DNA of 64,000 bases, taken from Carnegiea gigantea (Eukaryota; Streptophyta; Magnoliopsida; Caryophyllales; Cactaceae). Position numbers and translations under genes: made by a program. The stretch spans positions 136,501 through 200,500 of the forward strand of contig JAKOGI010001186.1 in NCBI GenBank assembly GCA_029747015.1, given 5' to 3'. The first letter of the stretch is position 1; the number at the start of each line of letters is the position of its first letter. Positions 47,718-58,051 of the stretch are shown one piece after another. Under the pieces are notes generated by a model. That model ran no database searches, had not been told where the DNA came from, and worked only from the letters and a program-made list of their open reading frames with translations.

Positions 47718-48260
47718 TTACGTCGACATCCAACGTATGTAGGACACAAGTAGGATTGCAATTGTCGCCACAGCAACTCCGACTAACTTCTGCAGCGTGT
47801 CTACTTCTGCCCGGCGTTCAGCGTCCATGCACATGTGCTCTTCCCAACTCCAAAGCTGGGCATTGCGGTCATCTAGAACCCAATCCCTCTCCAGCGCAAG
47901 CTCATGTACAAGGTCGTTTATCACCTCCTTCACCTGTTCCGAAAAGTTCGAGTCTATTAAATGAAAGTAGTAACAGGTGACTTCGTCCTGCACCGAACCA
48001 CAGTCATTAGACAACAGTCACAAGGTGAGTACGTTAGGGTGGACAGAGTTGGAAAAATAGGAATGAACTACAGCTGTATGGTAAATATGGATTAGGACTT
48101 ACCTTTTTCGGACACTGGACATACCGTCACCGATATTGACCGTCACCTTCGAATATGTCCGCATCCAGTCCATATTTGCATGTGTTTGTCTCCATCGCAC
48201 AACAATCGCATGTGAAATCTGACTCTGAGCTGTCACTTGTGGAACCCAGGTTGACTGGTT
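47718..48260 (-). pseudogene. GRF-type zinc finger with C-terminal membrane segment (gene a)
   Basis: Two exons on the minus strand: about 48260-48103 and 47987-47718, with a 115-bp intron bounded by a perfect GTAAGT donor and CAG acceptor. Exon 1 has an acidic SDSSESDF lead, then TCDCCAMETNTCKYGL and VQCPKK. Exon 2 opens DEVTCYYFHLIDS, completing a GRF-like C-x-C...C...C-x-x-F pattern. Then come a long helical stretch (VKEVINDLVHELALERDW, DAERRAEVDTLQKLV) and the membrane segment VGVAVATIAILLVSYI ending five residues before the stop. An in-frame TGA in exon 1 falls at the same place as the TAG of gene b. The start codon is uncertain. Shared architecture and identical intron position show genes a and b are paralogues. 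Confidence 0.68.
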
Positions 48261-49169
48261 AGGAGAACACAGTGGCAAATGATATATGCCTTGTACCTCA
48301 ACCCCCCAATTTAGTGTACTCCTTCAGGACTAGTTGGCATTCCACCTTTATATAACAATGTCTACCCCGTACATTATACCATCCACCAACGAAGTAGTAC
48401 ATGGTATTCAATTGATGTGGTTGGATTGCATTCATTGTACGGCTACTAAATTGCACTTACCAGTGAGATAGTGTACTAACTTAATACAAACCCTCCCTTT
48501 CATTTATGGCGGTTGGTTGCAATAGTGATGTTTCACGTGGAACTCCCTCGGCCTTATGTGTTATGTTAACACCCAATAAGATATAGTGCAATTTCCACAA
48601 CCATATCAGAACTTACTTCCTACCTCCCCTATTTGACGCTTCAAACAACATCGGCGAAACTGTGATTTGACCCCATGCACACGTTTCATTAAACGACCAC
48701 CACCCATATCCCACATTTACGAGAGATATAACTTGGGATACATATTTTACGAGTATGCTCTTTACGTCTATTGTGTGCGATGGAAAGAAATGCATTTCAA
48801 CTTTGCGGCTGGGGATACATTGGGAATCTGTAATGCAAATATCCCGGGATAATCCCCCAATTTGCTGGGCTATCGACAGGTTTGGAACACAGCAAATTCA
48901 ATCCATACACGATAAACATTACATTATCCGTTGTATAAGTTGTTACATACATTGGAAAAAAAGGTAGCCCTCTACCAGTGTTTATCATGGAATGACGTTA
49001 CATCCTAATGCAACACCGATTTCCGAAAGTTCCTCAATTACCCTTTTCGATATAGTGACGAGTACGTGCATATGATAACGAAGACCGCCGTCCACTTCAT
49101 TATAGTGGACATGCACTACTCTCCAGGCATGCGTTGGAGACGATTTCCACGTCTGCATATGTGGGGTAC
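48261..49169. other. no gene seen; carries further copies of the block's repeat words
   Basis: Words such as 'gtaatgcaaatatcccggg' (48830-48848) echo the left-hand repeats (39810-39835). The right edge of the DUF1985/GRF block probably lies here or just before the LINE fragment at 49170. No terminal inverted repeat is found. Confidence 0.4.
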
Positions 49170-50090
49170 TTACACTAAGCCCTGCACAATAAAGGTTGTC
49201 AACTTATGATGCACATATGTGAACATCTTACTAAATGGACATACCTCCAAGCTGAGTGTGAGATGGTTCACTGGGGTACATACCTTTACAATATAGGATA
49301 TGTCCATGTCGTGGCCAGTGAAACCACACACTTCCACTTTAGAGTCGTCCCAGAGGATGGCGACCCCCCGAACAAAACCAAGGGGCTCCCTGTAGTAGTA
49401 GTTGAGGTGGTGCACCTCATCAAGAAGGCTTCATGCATTACAGCTACCAACACGTGTGTGTAAGTACTACCACATATGCCCCCGTAATTGATGTCATAGT
49501 GAATAGGTTTGGTCAGAAGGAAGCTCTTGCAAGCCCTCTGCAGTTTCATACGCAAATGCGTACGTCCTGACATGTCACCGGTGGTAGCATGATGTGAAAC
49601 CCCAGTGGTTTACAGTTGTTGCATTCGATACTTCATACACGACACCGTTTAACTCATTAAGGGTGGTCAGCTTAATGTTCAACTTTGCTGCTTCTCGGCC
49701 GGATGGGATGGCCAACAAGTACGTGTCATCCGTCTATCCCCTGTAAAGGATGGTGTTTACAACTGACGACACTTGGCTTCGAACTTGTGGAATGAATGCT
49801 GGGGTTGGCGTCGGGTCGATGTCGTATGCCTCGAGCACTTCATCCGGTTCACAAATATGCTCTAAACCCAAGCAACGACGTCCATCTGCCCACAGTTGTT
49901 CTTTCCACCCACTCCTATGGCCAATTTGGATCAAATTCCCTAACCAGGAGGACTTATCTGAGGACACGTCGACCATAAGGTAGCAAACACTGAAGGTTCC
50001 GTAACTTCTTCCGCTCAGATGGATTAAAATCATCCCATAACCCAACAGGGAAGTCCATGAAGGTTTGGAGGGAGATGTTGTCAACGGGAC
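49170..50090 (-). pseudogene. L1-type LINE fragment: endonuclease start of ORF2
   Basis: On the minus strand near 49545-49430 the reading NCRGLARASF, then TSITGAYVVVLTHTC, matches the start of plant L1 ORF2 endonuclease (W-N-C-R-G and V-L-x-E-T). After a frame change, PLGFVRGVAILWDDSKVEV (about 49385-49330) is the next conserved stretch. No RT follows, so the copy is truncated just after the endonuclease start. 49600-50084, upstream in element orientation, is open (116 codons) but not recognised; it may be ORF1. Confidence 0.55.
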
Positions 50091-50129
50091 AGAAGTGACC
50101 TCCTTGAACCCACATAAGGGTTAGTAGGG

Positions 50130-51140
50130 TGAAGCAAACTCCATGCCCAATTCAGTCCAACAAAATACTGAAGTCCTTCTGAGTGCTCAAAAGCTCCATT
50201 CCAAGGGACTTGGTCCGTGCACTGATTCAAAGGCCATACTAAGCACTTAGAATGTGTTGCTCTCCTATTTTAGGAAGGTCAAGAGGCCTTCTATGTGGTT
50301 TAATCATGGAGATGAGGTTAAAACCACAGCAAGAATAAGTTGTGCTCAAAATAGTAGCATGCTTGCAAACTGCCCAGAAGCCAGCGCACATACCCGGCTT
50401 TGCAAGCTTGATTACTCAAGCTTCATTCTGACTTAAGAGGCTATAAATCCACTTTTTGGAACCCTTCATATGTCATATTTAAGTACATATAAAGATTTCT
50501 AGGTTAGGTCATTAGGTAATAGGTCAATTGGAGCTATTTCCAGATGCTGTAGAAACTATCCAAGCCTGCACATGCTGCACCTTTTGGCCTATATCTCCCA
50601 AATGGTAGCTCTAAAGCTCTGTCTACTTAAGCCACCTGAAAGCTGACTTCCTAAGCTTTCTATAAAGGTTTGTTTCACCTAATTTGAGTAAGAGACCTAG
50701 GAGATATAGCTGTTTGAAGTTGGAAGTTGTAATCTAAAAAGCTGCTGATAGAAAGCATAAAGCACTTTTCAGCTTTTGTTGCTTTTTGGTTCCCTCTTGC
50801 TTTATGGATGGTTGTAAGGCTCCTTTTCCCCTTCTTTTCATGTTGTTAAAGGCTCTCATTATATAAGGGAGGCCTTAGGTTATAAGAAAATAGATTTGAA
50901 TGATATGCAAGAGCTCAAAGCTTTCTGTCTCGAAAATCTTATTTCCCTTTATCCTTGTTTCTGAGGTGGTGAGTCTTGAGTGGAACCTTTATAGAAGTGC
51001 TGGTGGCAAAGCCTTTAGGCATTTCTTGGTGGTTCCTTAGTCTTGGTGGGTGGCTTAGCCTTTAAACCAAGTCATGTCTTATGCAATAAGGGAAATTTGC
51101 AACTAAACTCAAGTAAGCTACATCCAGCCCATCTACTTCA
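50130..51140 (+). mobile_element. 5' LTR of a second Ty3 chromovirus
   Basis: Placed from TGAAGCAAACTCC to CTACTTCA (inverted TGAAG/CTTCA ends), nine bases before the primer site. An alternative right end is the CA at 51147. No second LTR is in the window, since the element is broken at 52129. Confidence 0.5.
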
Positions 51141-51149
51141 CGCTCCATT

Positions 51150-51161
51150 TGGTATCAGAGC
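51150..51161 (+). promoter_or_regulatory. primer-binding site, initiator tRNA-Met
   Basis: TGGTATCAGAGC followed by TAATCCAGG; the same 12-base core as the chromovirus at 17402-17419. Confidence 0.85.
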
Positions 51162-51484
51162 TAATCCAGGTTAGTGTTATTGAGTTTATATCACATTTCC
51201 CTGCTTTGGTTTCATCCTTGTTAAGCTTTTTTTCTTTCAGCCTTGTTTTGAGAACCGTGGTGAAGCTACACCTCTCCCTACCTTGATCTATTCGACTTTT
51301 CCTTCTTAAAACAACCTTGACCAAACACTTTCTTAGGCCCACAAACCCTTAACCCACACTTGATTTCCATGCAAAAAACCCCTCCTTTACTCCTCACAAA
51401 ACAACCCAAAACAACCCAAACACAATCCCCACCCAAAACCCCTCCAAAGCTTCCAACCATAAAAACCGTGTTTTCTGGGCAGCA

Positions 51485-51635
51485 GCTTGGCACAGCCCCC
51501 CCGTGCCTATAGGCACGACCGTGCCACAACTTCTAGGGCCAGAACACTAGCACAACCACCCCGTGCCCTTTGGCATGACCGTGCCTCCCTTCCCCAGCCT
51601 GTTTTTGCACCATACTACCTCTAGCGTGACCGTGC
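51485..51635 (+). promoter_or_regulatory. repeated CCCCGTGCC / GCACGACCGTGCC motif in the leader (putative stem-loops)
   Basis: Three tandem occurrences: 'cccgtgcctataggcacg' plus 'accgtgcc' (51502-51527), 'ccccgtgccctttggcatg' plus 'accgtgcc' (51559-51585), and 'gcgtgaccgtgcccc' (51624-51638). Arms are self-complementary. They lie in untranslated leader between primer site and gag. The LTR of the other chromovirus carries the same pairing. Confidence 0.6.
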
Positions 51636-51687
51636 CCCTCTTCTTTTCAAGCCTTTAACTCTTCTCTCCTCCTTTCCTAATTCCCAC

Positions 51688-52129
51688 CATGTCCAATGAG
51701 GAAAACCCATCCACAAACTCTCCCTAACCAGCAAGAGTGCCAAGAGGAATGAGCTTAGAACAGGCTTATATCATGAGACAAGATAATGCCATTCTAGCCT
51801 TACAACAAAGTGTGCGGCAAATTAGTAGGCAACTTGAGCAAATGACCACCCAATTTATAGCCCTCCAAGGAGGACAAAGAGCTCAAGAGACTAGTGATCA
51901 TGGAGATGAACATGACTTCTCTAGTAACTCAAGTGTGGGAAGCAATCCAAGAAGGGGAGGTAGGAGACCTCCTATGGACGACTTTAGAGACATCAAGGTA
52001 GAACCTCCGAAGTTCAATGGCAACTTGAACCCCAATGAGTACTTTGAGTGGGTTCAAGCTATAGATCGAATCTTTGAAGCCAAGGACTATGATGATGAAA
52101 AGAGTTTCAAGGTTGCTAGCCTTAAACTC
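51688..52129 (+). pseudogene. gag: chromovirus gag N-terminal part, broken by an inserted element
   Basis: From ATG 51688 (MSNEENPSTNSP) there is a stop at 51725, after which the frame stays open from 51737 to the break. A helical region (ILALQQSVRQISRQLEQMTT) and the gag core VEPPKFNGNLNPNEYFEWV, then DRIFEAKDYDDEK, are clear. The frame is cut at 52129 in KVASLKL by the LTR start TGTAAAGCTTG. The rest of this element is not in the window. Confidence 0.8.
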
Positions 52130-54478
52130 TGTAAAGCTTGTCGTGGAGCTACAAATTTAACCACTACTTTGATTTATAAATAATTTTTATAGCATAGGAA
52201 AGTAGGGATCGATTCCACGAGGAAAGATTATGTCAAAAGGCTAGTCTAATCCTAAATAATTTTACTAATCTAATTTATTGTTTCTTCTCTTTGTATTTCT
52301 AAAATAAATCAACTTTAAATAAAAACCTGGAAAAATACTCAATATTACTCCTAAATATTCTAGATTTAATTCTGGAAATAAAACAGTAAATAGCTATCCC
52401 AAATAATCTAGAAAGATTAAAAAAAAACAGAATAATAACTTAATCTTCAACTAAAAATCAAAGTAGAGAATAATAAACAGAAAATTAATATTAAAAATCA
52501 CAAACAGCGACCTAAACCAACATTCTTCAAGTTTATAAGCTTATAACTCCAGAATTATATCTAATTAGTTTCAAAAAAATTAAAACAGAAAATTACTGCA
52601 GAACAATAAAACAGAAAATTAAATCTGAAATTACAAAAACGATAAACTGCACTAATATAAATACGAAATCAATTAACAAAATTACCCAAATTTATGGATA
52701 TAATTTTCTGGACTTAATAACACCTAAAAAAAAACATGAAATAAATATTAAAAATGCAATTTTCAGATTTATTGAAATAAAAACCTGCACATATCCAATT
52801 CACAAAATAATCCTGAAAAATTATCAAATAATTTCCAAAATTTCGAAATTAAATAGAGGCAGATTAGGACACTATATAAACCCTAGGATGGATTAGAACT
52901 TGAAAAAAATGAAAGAAACTATTTTTAGCCTAATTTCTAACAAACCGATAATTAAAGAGTAAAACAGAATATAAATCAAATTTGAAAATTATAACCACTC
53001 TAAAAATCAAAATCTAACTAATCTAAAATCACCAAGACACTCCAAAAATACAATTCTTTGGGAGCGGGTAAACGGTATTTATATCAAAACTAATAATTGA
53101 AGAATAAAACTTGACAAACTAAATAAATTAACTAAAAGCAACAAATAATTATCAAAGATATCAAATTTATGAAAAATGCTTAGCATAATCTATATCCACC
53201 ATGCAAATTAACATTTATCATTAACACATAAGTCGATTTCATGCATGAGTTAAACTGTAGAAGACACCCACCAGCAGATCTTCCCCGTTTTTCCTTATAT
53301 TATAGTTTAATTAGGTCCAGCACTAATATAAACCCTACTAATTTGATAACCCTTACTCCAGCGCAAGAATTTAATCAAACTAGAGCATTACGTATTAGAA
53401 AAATATCATTTAACACTTTGCAACCAATTTACCAGCAAATCGATTTAACAAAAATCTATAACGATTACCTAATTAAAAGAGATGGGTTTGAGCCATCCAT
53501 GATTAATTAGGGTGATACTAATGCTTAAAAGACGATAACTTTTACGTATTAAAGCCCTTTAAACTATCATATGAATTCGTATTAAACTAACTAGCATGCA
53601 TTCTAATTAATATAATACGAATATCATGAACGATAAATACTAATCGCTATAGAATCATGAATATAAATCAACTAGACAATAAAGCATGAAGTTTGTTTCA
53701 AAATAATCAACCTAGTATGGTTTAAAACAGATTATACCAAGCACAAAAAATTACTCACTCATATTGAAAATAAAATTACACAAATTAACCAAAGGTTTCA
53801 TGTTTAATAATAAACTAAAAAAAAGAAAAATAAAAAAATAGAATAAGAATAATAGAAGACTACTTGGCGTGGTGGTGTGGAAGGAAGCGAGTATGGTGAG
53901 GGGATGGAGATGGCGTGAAGCTTGGGCATGTGTATGGGTTGATGATGGTGGAGGCGTGAGGCAGCCGTGGAGATTGAAGCGTGATGATGATGATAAAGAT
54001 GAAGTATGGTTATGGGTGATTTACGGTGAGGAAGAAGAAGGTGTGAAGGTTGGATGATGATGGTGATGCATGGAGATCTTTAGGGTTAGGCGTGTGATAT
54101 GAGGCTGCCGTGGTCGTGTTATATGTTATAGGATGATGATGGGGATTATGATTTATAGTGAGGGTGATTAGGGTTAGCGAATAGGGTTTCCTTCTTCCTT
54201 TCTTCCTTAGACTTCTTCTCCCTCAAGACTTCTACCTCTTCTCCAACTCTTGAAACTCAATTAAATAATTATGAAAATAATATTTTTCATAAATTATTAA
54301 TTTTGGATCGTCTTTATAGCCAAGCGTGTAAAACCCGAGCTTCGACGTCCTTTCTTCTCCTCTTTATTTTATTAATGCTAAACCTAAAAAATATATAAAA
54401 TAAGGTAAATTAGATAAAATAATATATATAATATAATCGAAATAATTATTAAAATAATGCATGATTTTTGGCTTAACA
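52130..54478 (-). mobile_element. 3' LTR of the gag-protease element
   Basis: On the minus strand TGTTAAGCC (54478) to GCTTTACA (52130). It is highly similar to 58052-59861. It contains a polyA/T-rich half and a GC-rich 'gatgatggtgg' region near 53930-54130. Open frames 53241-53510 and 53869-54057 are LTR sequence. Confidence 0.88.
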
Positions 54479-54530
54479 AATTCCCCCACACTTAGACTTT
54501 GGACGTCCTCGTGCAAAGAAATCTTAGGCT
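54479..54530 (-). promoter_or_regulatory. polypurine tract of the gag-protease element
   Basis: Minus-strand 'cacgaggacgtccaaagtc' then 'taagtgtgggggaattt' abuts the LTR start TGTTAAG. The gaggacg...tgtggggg layout is shared with 4899-4924 and 25740-25765. Confidence 0.75.
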
Positions 54531-55780
54531 CGACCTAAAAACTTACCCTCTTCCTTTCTTATCAAGTCATGCATAACTATGATATTTATACTAGGTCTTG
54601 GCTTGTTTTAAAAACAGTTTTATTGAAAATTAATTTGCTTTTCCCCCTACAAGTGAATAACTACTAGACATCCAACTACCATCAAAGAGTTTATTCATCA
54701 ACCTAATAACATTTCCTTAATGAAATAACAAGATCAATAATCACCCATCTCTTTTAGATATACATACACTGATCAGGAGGTTTAAAAAATTTATGATAGA
54801 AAAATTGAGGTACGGTATGGCTATAGAGACAATTGAACTACATAGAATAACTCATTAAAATTGATTCTAAACTTGCCTTGTACTTTTTTTTTCTTCTTCT
54901 TCTATATATATATATATTTTTTCAAACTCCAGTTGCGCACATATTCAAGGCCCATATAGGGTCTTTAGAAATTAAATACTCCCTGTCTCACACTCACTTG
55001 AATAGAGGTGCTGGAGCAAAACATTTTATTTTTATCATTATTTTTATTTATTTTATCGACTCACTAGTACGGGAAGCAAGCTTTTCAGTGGCAGTATTGC
55101 CTCAAAGGGTAGCATCCAGTAGCGCATGCCTCAAAGGAATACTTGTCATTCCCGACTTTGACTCTCTTTTTCTTTTCTTTTTTTACTAATTCAATAGTCT
55201 AGAAAATAGGATAAGTCATTTTATTACCTCTGAAGCGGATATAATACATGACCAAATAAGATGAACAATCATGACAGTTACTCATTAAAGAGATATATGA
55301 GGATCAACTCAAACTTCTCTGAATGACAGCTAGCTTACCTAGAAGTCTTTACTCATAGAAGAATAAACTATAAATAGTTAAAAAAAAAAAACATTTTTAA
55401 GCAAGCAAGCCTAGCATAAACTCATATCATGCATTATTTATAAGGAAAAAAAATTGTTTTTCGATTTTCTTTGTGTTTTTTTTTCAAGAATAAATATTGC
55501 AGGAACCAAATGCAGGATGCGCCCCCCCCACATTTAATTCATGCATTGTCCCTAATGCATGCAAAAAGATAGAAATAATGAAAATAAAAGCAAAATTAAA
55601 TGAGTACTTCCCTAAAAATGTTAGGTTGCCTCCTAACCAGCGCCTTTGTTTATAGTCGCTGGCTCGACTTCATGAAGCTCCTCGATCCTCTAGTTGGATC
55701 TCTTCCACTAAATCATCATTAATCTACTAGGGCACTTTTTGAAACTCAGCATGATCAAGACTCTTAGTAAGCACTGTCAA
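54531..55780 (-). other. 3' untranslated interior of the gag-protease element
   Basis: No coding frame on the minus strand after the protease. It holds the conserved paired 'ccctttgaggca' block at 55072-55140 (see 25160-25224). The open + strand frame at 54878-55189 is AT-rich noise. Confidence 0.55.
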
Positions 55781-56330
55781 AAATTCATCTTCATTAGACA
55801 AGTCATAAATATCTTAGGACAACTCATCAATAACATCAAGTGCATATACGTAATTCACATCAGTAGGGAATATCATGGCATCAAAAATATTAAATTTAAT
55901 CACTTCACCATCAAATTCCATAGTTAATCTTCCTTTATGCACATCAATTTTTGTCCTAACTGTTTTCCAAAATCGCCTGCCAAGCAAGATGGGAATATCA
56001 TGACATGCATCACCCATGTTCATCACATAAAAATCAGCAGGAAATACAAGTTCATTCACTAGGGCTAAGACATCCTCTAACACTCCATCTGGGTGAATAC
56101 TGCTCCTATCAGCCAACTGAAGCACTACACCAGTTTTCTTTAACTCTCCTAAGTTCAGTTTGTCATAAACAGACTTAGGCATAACATTAATGGAAGCACC
56201 CAAACCAAGCATAGCCTTATCAAAGTAAAGGTTGCCTATCTTACAAGGAACAGAAAACACACTTGGGTCTTTGCACTTCAGGGGAAGGTTTGTTTTGAAA
56301 AACTGCAGACACATTTTCCCCCACACTTAC
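55781..56330 (-). pseudogene. Athila-type aspartic protease
   Basis: The open frame 56326-55814 (170 codons) has LGLGASINVMPKSVYDKLNL, GVVLQLADRSSIHPDGVLED, VFPADFYVMNMG and ILLGRRFWKTVRTKIDV. These match the plant Athila protease in order. The residue before LGAS is Gly where active copies have Asp, so it is probably inactive. It ends without running into RT. Confidence 0.8.
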
Positions 56331-57943
56331 CTTTTCATTCCCTACTAACTTTCTTTTAGTAGTACATAAGTCTTTCAAGAACTTAGCACAACGAGGCACC
56401 TGTTTAATAGCATCAAGGAGAGGTATGTTGATCTCTACCTTTTTTAATGTCTCTAAGATCTCTTGATTAGCCTCATTCACCTTAGAAGTAGGGCTTCGAA
56501 ATCTACTACCAAAGGGTGGAATTGGCTTATAAGGTTCTCTTTTCTTCTTTCCTATTTCCCTAATAGTTTGATTAGAATGTATATTTAACTCTGGTTTAGC
56601 TCCGTTGACCTCTAACTCAAGCTCAACGTCTCTACTCTTCCTAGGCTCTTGTAACTCTTTCCCACTCCTAAGTGTTATGGCATTAATGTTATCCTTAGGG
56701 TTAGGGTAAGGCTAAGATGGTAATCTGTTTTGCATTTGAGCCAGCAAGTTGCTAACTATGATATCAGTTGCAGTCTGTTTTCCTTAAACCTACTTCAGAG
56801 TCGTCTCCAAAGTTTGGAACCTATCATCCATCTTCTTAAGGACTTATTCTAGTAGGAAGTTGGTCCTTTCTTGATTAGAAGGTTGACAAGACATTTGGTC
56901 AAAACCAGGTGGATTGGTTTAAGGGTCATACCTAAGGTTAAGGTGGTCTCTCCATCCTTCATTATAGGCGTTAGAATAGGGATCGTACCTCCTTCGACCT
57001 TGGTTAGAATAGACAGCATTAACATTACCCTCTTGAAGTGTAAGACATGCATCAGCAGGATGCCCCTCTAGACAACAAATGCCACATATGACTGCTTTTT
57101 GAACTCCCCCAGTAATAATTTTATTTAATATAGCAGTAATGTGAGATAACTGACTCTCTACAGATGAGTTAGAACCAATCTCATTAACCCTTTTAATTTG
57201 TGACTCCCTAGTACCAAGCTCTGAGTATTTTGGGCCATTAGATTGAATAAATTTCTAGCATCTGCTGGAGTTTTATTAACTAGAGCCCCCCAACTAGCAG
57301 CATCAACCATATTATGATCCATAGGTAGCAAACCCTCATAAAGATATTGAATTAACAACTGTTCAGTTATTTGATGTTGGGGATAACTAGCACACAGTTT
57401 ATTAAATCTTTCCTAGTACTCACAAAAAGTTTCCCAATTCATTTGTTTGATACCACATATGTTCTTCCGAATAGATCCAATTCAGGATGCTGGAAAAAAT
57501 TTCTCTAAAACTGATTTATGCAATGCAGTCCATGTAGAGAAAGATCCAGCAGGCATGTAATATAACCAATCTTTAGCATTACCAAGCAAAGAAAAAGGAA
57601 AGACTCTCAACCTAATTTAGTCTTCAGGAATCCCCTCAGGCACCATAGCAGAGCATGTAATAAGGAATTCATTAATATGACGGTATGGGTCCTCTCCAGG
57701 TAATCCATGAAACTTGGGTAATAGGTAGATGAATCCAGAGTTCAGTTTTAGAAGCTTATCTAATGCAGCATAAGTAATGGACATGGGTTGGGTTTCTAAG
57801 TTAGGGGCAGTAAGTTCTCGAAGAGTGGACATTCTTACCTCTTTAATCTTAAGGCTTACTGGTTTAGGACAAACTTCTTTGTTTTTATCTACCAAAGTTT
57901 GCTCCTTGTCCTCTCCAATTTTCTTACCACTCTTTAATCTCAT
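56331..57943 (-). pseudogene. Athila-type gag, with intact zinc knuckle but several stops
   Basis: From 57943: MRLKSGKKIGEDKEQ, then FIYLLPKFHGLPGEDPYRHI, a TAG at 57617, then RLRVFPFSLLGNAKDWLYYM and WERFNKLCASYPQHQI. YEGLLPMDHNMVDAASWGAL follows. A CX2CX4HX4C knuckle reads CGICCLEGHPADAC near 57076-57035. Then comes a charged linker to KCVFCS-like sequence at the protease border. Stops and frame changes break it. Confidence 0.75.
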
Positions 57944-58030
57944 ACATTACAGGCAATCTGCAAAAATTAAAATAAAAACAAGAAAGGTAGTAAAATTAAA
58001 TAGAAGAAACTAGCAATTTTATTTTCTTTC

Positions 58031-58047
58031 TCCGACAACGGCGTTAA
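58031..58047 (-). promoter_or_regulatory. primer-binding site, tRNA-Asp type (mutated)
   Basis: Minus-strand TTAACGCCGTTGTCGGA lies five bases from the LTR end and matches the TGGCGCCGTTGCCGGGG site at most positions. It fixes the element on the minus strand. Confidence 0.75.
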
Positions 58048-58051
58048 AATT

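Noticed and set aside
53241..53510. 89-codon + strand frame as a small gene
   Set aside because: It lies within the 3' LTR of the gag-protease element and is broken in the paired LTR at 59163-59430.
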